A stretch of 64,000 nt of DNA, taken from Fusarium oxysporum f. sp. lycopersici 4287 (taxonomy: Eukaryota; Ascomycota; Sordariomycetes; Hypocreales; Nectriaceae). The position numbers and the translations under genes are program-made. The notes beneath the pieces are model-generated. The model was not told the DNA's origin, did no database searches, and worked only from the letters and a program-made list of their open reading frames with translations. Positions within the stretch are counted from its first letter, which is position 1; every line of letters begins with the position of its first letter. Positions 43,453-54,864 of this stretch are shown here, one piece after another. The stretch is from positions 2,209,301-2,273,300 of the forward strand of contig NC_030996.1 of NCBI RefSeq assembly GCF_000149955.1. Direction: 5' to 3'.

Positions 43453-44968
43453 ATGTCCTTTCTTTTGCGCCGACGTATTCAACCTCGGAACACTCTTAGA
43501 GTAATCGCAGCAGGCCGCAGAAACCTTTCGTTGGCCCGCTTTGATTGGGAGGATCCTGTCTCTTCAAAGAGTTTGCTCACCTCGGAAGAACTTGACATTC
43601 AGGAGACTGCTCGAGCATACTGCCAAGAGCGCCTACTACCTCGAGTACTCGGCAAGTAACTCGCCCCGTAGCTTTGAGCTCTGCACTGACCTTCAAGAAA
43701 AGAGGCTTACCGAAGTGAGCATTATGACCGGAACATTCTCAGGGAAATGGGAGAGCTGGGCCTTCTTGGAGCCACAATATCGACCCATGGATGCGCGGGT
43801 GTTAGCAGTGTGGCCTCAGGTCTCATCACAAAAGAAGTCGAACGCGTCGACTCAGGCTACAGGTCCGGTATGTCTGTCCAAAGCTCTCTTGTTATGGGTC
43901 CCATTGCCGAACACGGCACGGAAGAGCAGAAGGACCGCTTTCTTTCCTCATTAGGTCAAGGAACCATGATTGGATGCTTTGGTTTGACAGAGCCAAATCA
44001 CGGCTCTGATCCTGGGTCAATGGAGACTATCGCACGTCCACATCCAACAAGGAAAGGATACTATTCAATTTCTGGAGCAAAGACTTGGATCACCAACTCT
44101 CCCATAGCTGATCTGCTTCTGGTCTGGGCCAAACTAGAGACCACGGGCAAGATTCGTGGGTTCCTCATAGAACGAGATCAGTGCCCTCCTGGAACTCTTG
44201 AAACGCCTGCTATCAAGGAGAAGAATGGCCTGAGAGCATCCATTACCGGTATGATCCAGCTCGATTCCTGCCCAGTACCCGAAGAAAACATGCTCCAGGT
44301 GGAAGGTCTCAAGGGACCTTTCAGCTGCCTCAACTCAGCCCGATATGGTATCGCCTTTGGTACAATGGGAGCTCTGGAGGACTGTATTGACCGCGCAAGG
44401 ACATATGCACTGGACAGAAAGCAGTTCGGTAACCCACTTGCAAAGTATCAGCTTGTGCAGAAGAAACTCAGTGACGCGCTCACTGATGCAGCTTACGGTA
44501 CTCTGGCAGCTATTCAAGTGGGAAGACTTAAGGATGAGGGCACGTTGGCACCTGAGATGATTTCGATCATCAAGAGACAGAATTGTGATCGGGCGTTAGC
44601 TGGTGCCCGCACGTAAGTTAAGCTCCGTCACTCCTACGATAATTTACTGACCATTACTAGTCTGCAAGAGATCTTTGGAGGGTGAGGTTCTTGTCCCTTT
44701 TCATCTTGACTGACACTGACGAGAGTCGCTAGAAATGCCGCCTCAGACGAATATCATATAGGTCAGCGATTTATGACATCCCTTCTCCGCATTTGTTGGT
44801 GCTGACTCTAGAAGGACGTCATGTCGCAAATCTCTTCGTGGTGCAAACATACGAAGGACAGTCCGATATTCACTGTAAGTCTCATTGCCGAGATTGGGTC
44901 ACGGTTCTAACATGGAAGCAGCGATGATTGTTGGAAAGGGTATCACAGGGTTGCAAGCCTTCTATTAG
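43453..44968 (+). CDS. Glutaryl-CoA dehydrogenase-like acyl-CoA dehydrogenase
   Basis: Exons 43453-43651, 43703-44612, 44661-44681, 44733-44761, 44812-44874 and 44922-44968 give 422 aa. The arginine-rich N-terminus ([17 protein letters not shown]) is a mitochondrial presequence, and FDWEDP opens the enzyme as in glutaryl-CoA dehydrogenases. [14 protein letters not shown] and the [10 protein letters not shown] region form the flavin/substrate site. [11 protein letters not shown] carries the catalytic Glu, and the end GITGLQAFY is also typical. The first intron (43652-43702) begins with GCAAGT, a GC-AG intron. The family oxidises and decarboxylates glutaryl-CoA; a related aromatic- or dicarboxyl-CoA substrate is possible here. 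Confidence 0.9.
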
Positions 44969-45333
44969 AGTGCCTAAGTAATGGCTTAAAACGCGGATAT
45001 TGGACTGAGTGCCTTTCCGTGAGTTAACATAGCGGTATGGCTTTGTGAAAGCCAGAGTAGCTAGAATCAACCAATAAAGAGGACAAATGCAGATTTTGCA
45101 GCATTTACCCAAAAGTTATTACCTAATATTGGTGAGTAAAAGTAATCCAAAACATATAACATCGCGCTGTCATCCTTGACATACAGCCTGAGACCTACAA
45201 GCCCAAGCGTTAAACGGAGCTGTAAAAGTGGTAAACTTAACAGAGGTTTAAATCAAAAGTGTTAGTTGGTAGTGAACACCCCAGATCAAGACCCCGGACC
45301 TTACCTATCTATTTATCTTTCTTGTCTACTATC
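44969..45333. other. Convergent intergenic region
   Basis: These 365 bp lie between the converging 3' ends of the acyl-CoA dehydrogenase and FAH genes. No gene or clear terminator is seen. Confidence 0.35.
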
Positions 45334-46361
45334 TCACTGGAAAACCATTTGGTTGCATATAGTTCCAATCCCGCTGATAGAAACTTGTACAACATCTCCA
45401 TCCTTTAACCATTTGGGCGGTTTCATCCCCAAAGCCACTCCACCCGGTGTGCCAGTCAGGATCACCGAGCCCTTTTCGAGTGTTGTACCCTGACTGACAA
45501 ACGCAATGATCCTCTTCACGTCGAACACTAGATCACTGGTGTTCGCCTCCTGGCGAACCTCTCCATTCACCTTGGTCTGTAGGATGAGATCCCCAGCTGC
45601 GCCAAGGACCTATGTTCCAGTTAACTCAGCTCTGAAACTTCGCCGTTGATAGAACTCACGCTCGGGGACACAAGCACCGGACCCAGAGGAGCAAAGGAAT
45701 CGAATCCTTTAGAGAAACACCACTGTGGGACCTCCCCTGCGAACTTTGGGTCCCTCTGCCATGTACGGGCTGAGACATCATTTGCAACGGTATACCCTGC
45801 CACGTAGCTCAATGCATCTTCAGTCGAGATATCCTTCCCTTCCTTCCCTATTACGATAGCCTGAGACAAGTCAGTATTATTCAACTTTGGATCATGATTG
45901 TTTGACATACCAGTTCACCTTCGTAGTCAAGTTGATCTTTCTGTGCGATCTTGGGGATAGGGATATCATCATTCCAACCTGTGATTGAGCGGGATGGCTT
46001 GATGAAGATTGTGGGATGCGGAGGTGGAGCTCTCCCTGTTTCCTTGACTACTATCGTCAGTATATAGTGCGAGAGTACTAACAAAGAATGACAGTGATGA
46101 AATACTATGCTTTGCGTAATTCAAACCAACACAGCGTAGAATAGGCACGTCTCGAGGGGTCAAGGGCCCCAAAAGCGATTTGACGTGGACTATCTTGCCT
46201 GTCGGCTTTGCGTCAAATATGTCGTTTCCAGCTAACTTTTCGGCAGTGAGACTTCCAGCTTCCAAAAGACTCGCAAAGTCTTGGGCAGGGTTTGCAACCG
46301 CATCACCAAGACAGACCTGATCTTCATCATCGAGGAATCGGATTAAGCGGCTCCAGCTCAT
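45334..46361 (-). CDS. FAH-family hydrolase (acylpyruvase-like)
   Basis: Minus-strand exons 46106-46361, 45911-46050, 45660-45860 and 45334-45609 give 290 aa. The fumarylacetoacetate-hydrolase fold is shown by CVGLNYAKH, PTIFIKPSRSITG, the metal-binding DYEGEL, then VAGYTVANDVSARTWQ and the end segment GSVILTGTPGGVALGM. Family members cleave C-C bonds of acylpyruvates such as fumarylpyruvate, or decarboxylate oxaloacetate, with Mg or Mn. In an aromatic pathway it would act after ring opening. A CCGAAATACCG element lies 250 bp upstream. An additional 5' exon cannot be excluded, because the ATG falls shortly after a splice-like stretch. Confidence 0.87.
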
Positions 46362-46807
46362 GTCGGGCTACAGTATGGTCAGGGTTGTGAGATAGGGATA
46401 ATAGTGGTAAAGCACTGGTCTGGGAATTTAAGGTAAAGGTCACAAATTCAACATAATGGAGCAACACGTATTTAAATGTACTGCATTTCTCGAGGTGGGG
46501 CTTCTAATATGTTACACCAGTCACACCATATAGGCCAGATCTGTTCTAAGGCTTGCCTCGGGCATTTTGGCCGAGCCGGAATTGTAGTCTATCAGATCAA
46601 TGTCAATGTACCGAAATACCGTATGTCCGATTTAACTGAACCCATCTTGGCTGTTGTTTCTTACGACAGCCCGAAGCAGTCCGGCCTATTATGAAGACCT
46701 TGCTGGATATTTCGGCTAGGACCACGCACTGCCTGTGTACAACATGACAATTCATCACGGCTTCTGAAGTCACTTCTGGATAGCCAATAGTTATGCTACT
46801 CATTCTG
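46362..46807. promoter_or_regulatory. FAH promoter region with CCGAAATACCG
   Basis: This 446-bp region holds the FAH promoter and the 3' end of the AhpD-like gene. Besides the listed element there is a GGATATTTCGG word near 46705-46715, a partial match in the opposite orientation. Confidence 0.4.
46611..46621 (+). promoter_or_regulatory. CCGAAATACCG element, copy 4
   Basis: This is an exact 11-bp copy 250 bp upstream of the FAH-family hydrolase start codon. The preceding base is A rather than the T seen in the other four copies. Confidence 0.5.
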
Positions 46808-47732
46808 CTAATTCCTTAAAGCGTTCTGAATCTCCAGAGAAAGCGCGTCTACGTCAAAATCTCCAATAGGTCGATCAGCCCAGTCCGCAATCTTCTTCAC
46901 CACATCCAAAACAGTCTTTACACATTCCACTGAGTTTCCTATCCCCAGCGTAGCTTTGATATGACTCTTCGTCTGTCGGGTAGCCCCCAATGCCGCAATC
47001 GAAGCTGCAATAATGAGATGAGACTCATTTGGTTGAAATACCTCCTCGTTCGCCTTTGAGATGAGGTAGCCCCATGTAACAACCGTCGAGCAAGTAACTG
47101 AAGAAGGAAAGTCAGCAAAATAAAATAAGCAGAGTATGTACTGGGAATGACATACATAGATCAGTAAAGTATTTATCCATCAGACTAAAAATGCCTGAAT
47201 TTCCGACGCCACTGTATATGCGAGATTTGAGCTCAGTACCCTTCTTGACGTCTTCTTCATCGATTGTCGTCTTTCTGAGCACTCTGGTAGAGGCATAAGC
47301 GGGACCTTTGCGCTCCACAACGCCAATCATCCCATAGCATGCGGGAATACAGGTTGGCATTCCAATGTATGGGAAAACAATGGTGATGGCCTCTCGAGTG
47401 GAAAGAAAGAGCTTCTCAGAAGCTTCTGTTGTTGAATCAAATGTAATATCATCGAAGAAGCGACCTACGACATCTGCACGACTGACAGCGCAACACACGG
47501 CAGCCTGTCAAACGTGTTAATAGTCTTGAAGCAAGACGTTGACCAGTTCAACTTTTTGACGTACTATGATTGCATGACTGAAAGGTTTTAACTCCGGATG
47601 AGACGAAGCTAGCTTTGAATTGAGTTCGAGGAACAGGCCCCTGTCATATTTCCGTGCCTGGGGCTTAATGTTGGTAGAGACGTATTTTGCGTCCCAGTCG
47701 GACATGAACAAGTCGTCGTTCCAGTCAAGCAT
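46808..47732 (-). CDS. AhpD/carboxymuconolactone decarboxylase-like protein
   Basis: Minus-strand exons 47565-47732, 47156-47504 and 46808-47097 give 268 aa from the first in-frame ATG (47732). TREAITIVFPYIGMPTCIPA and, near the C-terminus, TKSHIKATLGIGNSVECVKTVL match the helical repeat pattern of the AhpD/CMD fold. The usual CXXC of peroxidase-type AhpD is not apparent, so a lactone decarboxylase-like or structural role is as likely as a redox one. The gene is divergent from the C2H2 regulator. The first 305 bp of its coding region and its promoter are duplicated after the assembly gap. Confidence 0.75.
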
Positions 47733-48435
47733 CCTGATTATCTTTGACAAAGAGCTGTGAAACAGCGAGGTATGGCCAATAAATCACTAAAGACTTTGGA
47801 GATCCAGACCACGGTAGTATCAAATGCTAGCATTTATATGATAACCCATTTATTCTGGAAGGGCCGTGGGACAGACGTCAGACAGAGAGGGGAAGTGTCG
47901 CGCCTTTACTCAGGAGTGCCTATTCGTCCTTCCACTTCCGCCCCTTGCAACACTCTCGCATACAACTGTTTGAACAACGTCACACGCTGCTTGAACATGA
48001 TTGGATTTGCGTGGAGACAGCCGGGACTTTCGGAAAGCAGACGGAAATTCCAGACCATGGGGCCGCCAGCAACATCATGAGTGCGGGGAAGCCAGATCCG
48101 GTTTAGTCCGAGTCAAGCTAGCATGAGCTCCAGCGTCCAGCATCCGCTGGCTTCTGTAGCTGTCGGTATCTCAGTCAATGCGCTTCACCGTAATTATATG
48201 CAAAACTGGAACTGTTGATAACGTCGCTTTGACCAGCCCCATGACGCGCCCCAAAGGCAGACCGAGGAAATGCGCGTATTGCGAACGTGTATTCACCAAG
48301 GAGGAACACTTGAAGCGGCACGAGAGAAGCCGTAAGTTACTTCACGACATCATCAATGTTCATTACTAACAACCAAAGATACTGGTGAGAAGCCTTTCAA
48401 GTGTTGTAAATGCGGTAGGAGCTATGCTAGAAGGT
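47428..48435 (+). repeat. 1008-bp direct repeat, left copy
   Basis: This copy matches 48749-49756 at a constant offset of 1321 bp with no difference seen. It covers the 5' part of the AhpD-like gene, the divergent promoter and the first two exons of the C2H2 regulator. After 48435 the sequence diverges for 213 bp, followed by 100 N. Confidence 0.9.
48178..48435 (+). pseudogene. Truncated copy of C2H2 regulator 5' end
   Basis: Exons 48178-48331 and 48379-48433 repeat the zinc-finger-coding start of the complete gene at 49499. The copy then runs into unrelated sequence at 48436, where the intact gene has its second intron donor. No downstream part is found before the gap. This is either an assembly artefact or a broken duplicate. 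Confidence 0.6.
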
Positions 48436-48648
48436 GCTTCGCGTTTCTCATAATGCGTAAAGGTCATTGAGGTCTCCATCACATCCCACGTGTTTTCAAT
48501 CTCATTGTCCTGTTCTTGGCATTAGTTTTGAACTCAACCTGTAGATTGCCCCAAATAGCATTTCATCGTTTACCATGCCAGGATTTAATACCGCACCTTT
48601 ATTAACTCCTCGCGCCTAGATAAGTGTCGTCATCCTTTCACGATCAAT

Positions 48649-48748
48649 NNNNNNNNNNNNNNNNNNNNNNNNNNNNNNNNNNNNNNNNNNNNNNNNNNNN
48701 NNNNNNNNNNNNNNNNNNNNNNNNNNNNNNNNNNNNNNNNNNNNNNNN
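48649..48748. other. Assembly gap of 100 N
   Basis: Exactly 100 undetermined bases, a conventional scaffold-gap placeholder, so the true size is unknown. It sits between the two copies of a 1008-bp repeat. Confidence 0.99.
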
Positions 48749-49053
48749 GTTGTTGAATCAAATGTAATATCATCGAAGAAGCGACCTACGACATCTGCAC
48801 GACTGACAGCGCAACACACGGCAGCCTGTCAAACGTGTTAATAGTCTTGAAGCAAGACGTTGACCAGTTCAACTTTTTGACGTACTATGATTGCATGACT
48901 GAAAGGTTTTAACTCCGGATGAGACGAAGCTAGCTTTGAATTGAGTTCGAGGAACAGGCCCCTGTCATATTTCCGTGCCTGGGGCTTAATGTTGGTAGAG
49001 ACGTATTTTGCGTCCCAGTCGGACATGAACAAGTCGTCGTTCCAGTCAAGCAT
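48749..49053 (-). pseudogene. Truncated copy of AhpD-like gene 5' end
   Basis: This copy holds exon 1 (48886-49053) and the start of exon 2 (48749-48825) of the AhpD/CMD-like gene, cut by the assembly gap. It is identical to the matching part of the complete gene at 46808-47732. Confidence 0.6.
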
Positions 49054-49756
49054 CCTGATTATCTTTGACAAAGAGCTGTGAAACAGCGAGGTATGGCCAA
49101 TAAATCACTAAAGACTTTGGAGATCCAGACCACGGTAGTATCAAATGCTAGCATTTATATGATAACCCATTTATTCTGGAAGGGCCGTGGGACAGACGTC
49201 AGACAGAGAGGGGAAGTGTCGCGCCTTTACTCAGGAGTGCCTATTCGTCCTTCCACTTCCGCCCCTTGCAACACTCTCGCATACAACTGTTTGAACAACG
49301 TCACACGCTGCTTGAACATGATTGGATTTGCGTGGAGACAGCCGGGACTTTCGGAAAGCAGACGGAAATTCCAGACCATGGGGCCGCCAGCAACATCATG
49401 AGTGCGGGGAAGCCAGATCCGGTTTAGTCCGAGTCAAGCTAGCATGAGCTCCAGCGTCCAGCATCCGCTGGCTTCTGTAGCTGTCGGTATCTCAGTCAAT
49501 GCGCTTCACCGTAATTATATGCAAAACTGGAACTGTTGATAACGTCGCTTTGACCAGCCCCATGACGCGCCCCAAAGGCAGACCGAGGAAATGCGCGTAT
49601 TGCGAACGTGTATTCACCAAGGAGGAACACTTGAAGCGGCACGAGAGAAGCCGTAAGTTACTTCACGACATCATCAATGTTCATTACTAACAACCAAAGA
49701 TACTGGTGAGAAGCCTTTCAAGTGTTGTAAATGCGGTAGGAGCTATGCTAGAAGGT
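48749..49756 (+). repeat. 1008-bp direct repeat, right copy
   Basis: This copy begins directly at the gap edge and runs to the second intron donor of the C2H2 regulator gene, where the two copies part. The abrupt start at the gap is what a contig end would produce. Confidence 0.9.
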
Positions 49757-52506
49757 AAGTCGCACACAACTACATATATACCATGTGCATATATGGATAC
49801 TGGCTAATATTCAGGTGCAGTGACGTTCTATTTCGGCACTCTCAAACGCACTTCTCGACAAACAACAATGGCCAAAGCGAATATCGACCTGAACGCCCGT
49901 CCTCAGATATTATTCAGGTTGGCCATGATAACGAATTATGCCGCGATGATGGAAACGTTTCGATCTCACTTCCAGAGCGACAAATAAGTGTATCTCTAGA
50001 CCCAGCCGTTCCCGGGACCCAAGACCGCAACTCCACGTCGTCACCTCAGCATGCGCCGTCCGCCCCAAGCTCCGCGATGCCATCGCCACCTACCGAAACT
50101 CATGTAGAGCATATGCTAAGGCCAAAAAAACGGCAACGGTTTTCACCACAGTCTCAGCATATTGTTGATGATAGCCAAGGAAGTTCAATGGCTCAGTCCA
50201 CTTGCACAATCTCCGACATGCTTCTATCGCAGTTTGATATCGACCAAGTCTCGACCTTTACTGGGATAGAATTCGACCAACAAGGTATCCTTGGAAGTTT
50301 CGACAACTTCAGCATGTTTTCGTTCGGGACGGGACAGACGCCAGGTTTCGGTGACATGCAGTTTAACTACGATGCAATAGATGGCCCCGACTTGGATAGT
50401 TCTGGCTTCCCATATTCGATACCAACCATAGATACTACCTCATGTAGCCAGAAGTCAAGAAGTGGTGGGCTCATGACCATATCAGCCAGTCAGATGCAGA
50501 AAGTACAACGAATCTGGTCGAGACAGCGACCCAAGGTGCTTACACCAATCAACAGTCGTTTATGGGATGCGGTGACTAAGCACAATGCTGATAACATTTT
50601 CACGACACCACAGCAGAGTGTCAATCTCGAAGACTACCAATCATTGGGACGCAATATGGATCAAGCATGTAGAAATCGTCTGATTCGGTACTGCAACGAT
50701 CTTGACGGATCATGTGGCTCGTCAGCAACAACTACTGATAAGACTGCCATGTTTTCTGTGGATCTACTCGACTCAAGCTTGGACTTCTACTTTCAGTTCT
50801 TCCATCCGGTCTTGCCATTCATACACAAGAGCACTTTTAATGCTAGAGACGCGCCGAGCTCGCTGTTGCTCGCAATGTGTTTAAGTTGGCGTGTCCTACT
50901 TGGATCGAGCACACACCAAGGGTTTTCTCACTAGATACCTCGGGGCATGTTATCGGCCGAGTAAATTATGAGAGCAATTGCTAATGCTATTGCAGAAGTT
51001 GTTGCCCGCCTGTCTCCACGATTTGACGTCTCAGACACTGCTCAAGAGTGCACCACCCGACATCCTCACTACCCTTGCAACTGCACTCATTATAGCCTAC
51101 TTAGCCTTGGGCTTTCGCGTACATAATTACCCTTGTCGGATCTCTAGAGCAGTCACTGAGTATTCACAGGATGAGATTGATATACACCAATCATACACAG
51201 TCTGTACTCAGATGCTTCGTGTAGGTCTACCATGACCGATATCACTTACAGTCAATATGCCTAACTGAGCGTTCTTGATAGACGGCTGATGGACAAGGCC
51301 TATTCATGGCTGGATATGAAGACGATCCGATTCTCAAAGTGAGACAAGGAGCGCAAAGCCCAGACAACCTCTGGAAGGCATGGGCACGAGTTGAATCTGT
51401 CAAACGGTAAGTCTACCTGCCAGATTAGACCAACTTCTCTAACTCTGTACAGCCTTATGTGCTGCCTTCTCTACTTGGACATGGCCTATGCCCGGCTGAT
51501 GAGCACGTCCGGGGTTATTGCAATAGACAAGGTCGAACTATACCTGCCGTGTGACGATGCTCTCTTTGAAGATGCAACAACAGCCACGGCGTTCTTGCGC
51601 TCGGTGCAGCAAGGTGTACGTATCACAATGCCTCGAATGAATTCCCGGAGTTTTCACGTCTTGTCACCGTCTAAGCTCAACCAGAATTCTACTCAGATCC
51701 TCCTCCGCTCTCTCTACCTCAGACTGATAGCAGCCAAAGCCAGACTTTCAGAAAAGCATGGGCGGAACGAACATTCCCAGTCTATCAGCCTTGCTGAGAG
51801 CTTTTCAACGGATGAGGGTTACAAGACCATCATTGCTGACGTTGTATTGCTGCCCAAGGCGCATGCCAGCTTCTTGGGTGAACGACATCAGAACAATGCG
51901 TTAGGCTGGCATTATCTGTGCATTCTATTGACAACGGACGTTGACCTTTTGGAAACTGCGTGCGGTCGTGATGGGTTGGAAGCTGCTGAGGATTCCCTAG
52001 TTCATGTTTTCAGATGGTCGCAGTCAAGTAGTGCTCGCAGGGCGCTGCTCCATGCGGCTCAAGTATTCAGCATCTTGGATTCGTGCCTCGTCCGCGAATC
52101 ATATCTCACTCGACCGGATTTGGTACTATTTGTCTCAGCGCTTGTGATAAGTCAATACTTCCTTGTTACTAGCTACACAGGTAATGGCTCTGGTGGATCT
52201 GTTTTTGAGCTGCTCCGTGACGTAGATTGGACTACAGTCGGAGACGAAGGGTTTGGGCGAGCTACTGGGTATTTACCGCTGGGAAGGCTTGGACGTGAAA
52301 CAGTCAATTCGAACCCCGCCATTGGATTTATAAACAAAGGTGGCTCTGTTTCGTTTGCTGGAGAGGGGCAAGGGCTTGGCGGCGTGGCTGCTAAGAAGAT
52401 TGCCAGGAAGTTTGCTCATCTTATGGATGGCTTTGGCAAATGGGATGGATGTAGCTATTCTCAACTCTTGAGGGTAATGTGTGGGTTCACGCATGAATCC
52501 GAGTGA
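49499..52506 (+). CDS. C2H2 zinc-finger transcription factor with fungal_trans-like domain
   Basis: The proposed exons are 49499-49652, 49700-49754, 49815-50884, 50935-50960, 50996-51220, 51282-51406 and 51453-52506, giving about 902 aa. Two C2H2 fingers open the protein: CAYCERVFTKEEHLKRHERSR, then HTGEKPFKCCKCGRSYARR with RCSDVLFRHSQTH. Two introns split the finger region. A Ser/Pro/Gln-rich linker follows, and then a long helical region like the fungal-specific transcription factor middle domain (FYFQFFHPVLPFIHKSTF, RLMCCLLYLDMAYARLM). The ATG at 49562 is an alternative start. The joins around 50885-50995 are uncertain: one intron there would be only 35 nt and has a GTAAAT donor. It is divergent from the AhpD-like gene and may regulate the surrounding cluster. 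Confidence 0.78.
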
Positions 52507-52654
52507 GAAAGAAGAAGCGAATATTAACTTGGTAATCGCGTTCGGTTTTCCTCATTAGCCATGCCGCACTCAAGAAGTTCTTGCATACATCGCATCAGCA
52601 CTGCTCCCGGTGCCATGCTATAAAGATCCGATTTCAGCCAACACTGTGTTTCTA

Positions 52655-53318
52655 CTAAACCCCATGAACAAATAACCGGTCCTCTATTGGGAGGAACGTT
52701 TTATCATGCAGAGTTCCACCGGTCGGCTTGCCAAAGACTAATTGACCTTTCAGTGACCATTGTGGTGAGATATCCCATTCTCCGATGAGCCTTTGATCTA
52801 TGATGGGATTGATGTGCTGCAAGTTACACCCGAGCCCCTCGAGAGACAGGGCAGTCCACAAGTTAAGAGTCTGCATGGCATTGTTGTGCTCAGAGAATTG
52901 CAAAAGATGTGTTGCGAATCGAGGGAACTTGGCTTGATACTCTCGAACAACGTCCAAGTCTTCAAACAGTAGTATCTGTCATCACTTCCATCAGAACACG
53001 GTTAGAATATGTCAACATGGGCCAATGGCTTACCGTTCCGTAGCCCGCCCGGCGCTGTAGTAATTTCTTCTCATATTCAGCGAAGATGCCTGATTTCATA
53101 GTTGCTTTAAAGCACTCTGTTGCCATATCCCAGAACTTAACATGCTCCTCTTTGAGAAGAACTACCAGACGAGTAGATTGGCAATTGAAGGAACTGGGCG
53201 TGTGCTTGACCACTTCCTGGGCTATTTCGATGATACGGGCATCGCTGATTGGGGACTTGGCCTCAATCGAGTAACAAGTTCGACGGCTTTTGATCTCGGC
53301 TAGATATTTGTCGGCCAT
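52655..53318 (-). CDS. Nitroreductase family protein (Frm2/Hbn1-like)
   Basis: Minus-strand exons 53034-53318 and 52655-52975 give 201 aa. The small single-domain length, the opening IKSRRTCYSIEAKSPISDARI, the FMN-contacting PSSFNCQSTRLVVL and the GYGTILLFED join across the intron match fungal Frm2-type nitroreductases. LSLEGLGCNLQHINP is the conserved C-terminal block. These are FMN-dependent, NAD(P)H-using reductases of nitroaromatics or lipid-signalling proteins in yeast. The gene is divergent from the NmrA gene with 345 bp between, so the two may be co-regulated. Confidence 0.88.
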
Positions 53319-53663
53319 TTTGTAATGCAGAAGGTTGTGGGAGACGATTGGTGGTTACTGTAAAGGAGATACAGGCAGGAAGCAATATGGGCATTTACCT
53401 ATTGTATACAAATAGGTTGGCAAACTGTCCTGGAAGTTCGGGGCCCCACAAGTGGGGAGGCCCCATGTCCCCCACGTTGCGAGGTCGAGGCCCCATCATA
53501 TACAAGCAAGTCATGTCTATTGTTCTTTCGTATTTATCTGCAGGCAGTGACTTGAATCGGCCACCTTCCTCCATCTGTCTTGGACCTATCATATTTCTGC
53601 ATCATTCGTCTTATTTCGAACTCCCGCTCTTGTTAAACCTTCTTAAATCTCAACCCTTTGAAG
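53319..53663. promoter_or_regulatory. Divergent promoter, nitroreductase / NmrA, with GGGGCCCC
   Basis: This 345-bp shared promoter contains GGGGCCCC at 53440-53447 and further CCCCAC/GGCCCC words to 53495, including the inverted pair CCCCACAAGTGGGG at 53444-53457. No CCGAAAT-type element is present. Confidence 0.4.
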
Positions 53664-54864
53664 ATGTCGAAAACTGTCTTAGTCCTCGGTGCCACTGGAA
53701 CTCAAGGTGAGCATAAACAGCACCTTTGCTTATTACTATGAGCAGGACTGACTGACTGACTGTCAAGGTGGATCAATTGCCAACCTATTGGTTCAATATC
53801 CGGACCAATATCTGGTACGATGCCTTACTCGAAATCCCAGCTCGGACAAAGCCAAAGCCCTGGCTGCAAAGGGAGCGCAGCTGGTGAAGGCTGATTTGAC
53901 TATCCCTTCCACCCTGCCAGAGGCATTCAAGGGGGTCTGGGGTGTCTTTGCTGTCACCGACTTTTACGATACGGTTAGTCTCACCTAGCCTTGCACCATG
54001 ATCTATACTTACTCTACAGGCTGTTCTTGATGATCCTATGAGCGAGGAGAAACAAGGTCAGCATATCGTCGAAGCATCAGTGGCAGCTGGTGTTGAATGT
54101 TTCCTTTGGAGCACCTTGCCAAGTTCTCGAGAGATATCCGGGGGCAAGTTTGTCACAAGGCTGTATGAAGGTATTTCATGTCAATACATCCTTTAAGGGC
54201 ATTGAGCTAACCTGGCTGCTACAGGAAAACAGTCTGTTGATGCAGTCATTCGCGATGCAGGCCTCAAGGGTGCATTCATTCGTACTGGTAACTTCTATGA
54301 GAACATGATCTCGCGAAAGTATGCTGCATATGACAAGGAGAATGATGTTATTACCATGACGCGGCCCATTATCGGACCCGATGCTGAGCGTGAGTTCCCT
54401 CTTATCCTTTTTGCCCGATATCTATGCTAACCAACGGCAATGCAGTTACTTCACTTTACGTCGAGAAAGACCTTGGGGCAGTTGCCAAAGCGCTGTTTGA
54501 TCAGTGGGATGAGAAGAAGGATATTCTTGATGGTAAATACTTTCTCGCAAGTGGAGCTCGGGAGACAATGGGCGATATCAATACAATTCTTGAGAAAGGT
54601 TTGTCTCCAATCCTTCAGAATCACCAATCCGTGATTAATCTGACTTATACAGTGTCTGGTAAAAAGGTCATTTACAAGGTTAAGCCAACCTGTGGTATTC
54701 CGGATCGCGACATCATGCTGCAACTTTACAACAACGTGGGGATGTACCCTGGGGTTGAGATTCCGACTCCAGAGGTGGCAATGTTGGGTGTGAAGCTTCA
54801 CAGTGCTGAGGATTTCATCCGGGAGAGGTTGCTCCCGCACCTTGAACTTGACGCATGTTACTAG
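53664..54864 (+). CDS. NmrA-like NAD(P)-binding protein
   Basis: Exons 53664-53706, 53768-53973, 54020-54170, 54225-54389, 54446-54598 and 54653-54864 give 309 aa. The N-terminal motif VLVLGATGTQGGSIA (GATGxxG) is split by intron 1. RCLTRNPSSDKAKALAAKGAQLVKADL and WGVFAVTDFYD are standard for NmrA-like atypical SDRs, which sense the redox state or reduce quinone-like substrates. The last intron (54599-54652, 54 nt) keeps the frame open, so retention would add 18 residues; splicing gives the better family match (ILEKVSGKKV). Four GACT units sit inside intron 1 (about 53747-53763). Confidence 0.88.
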
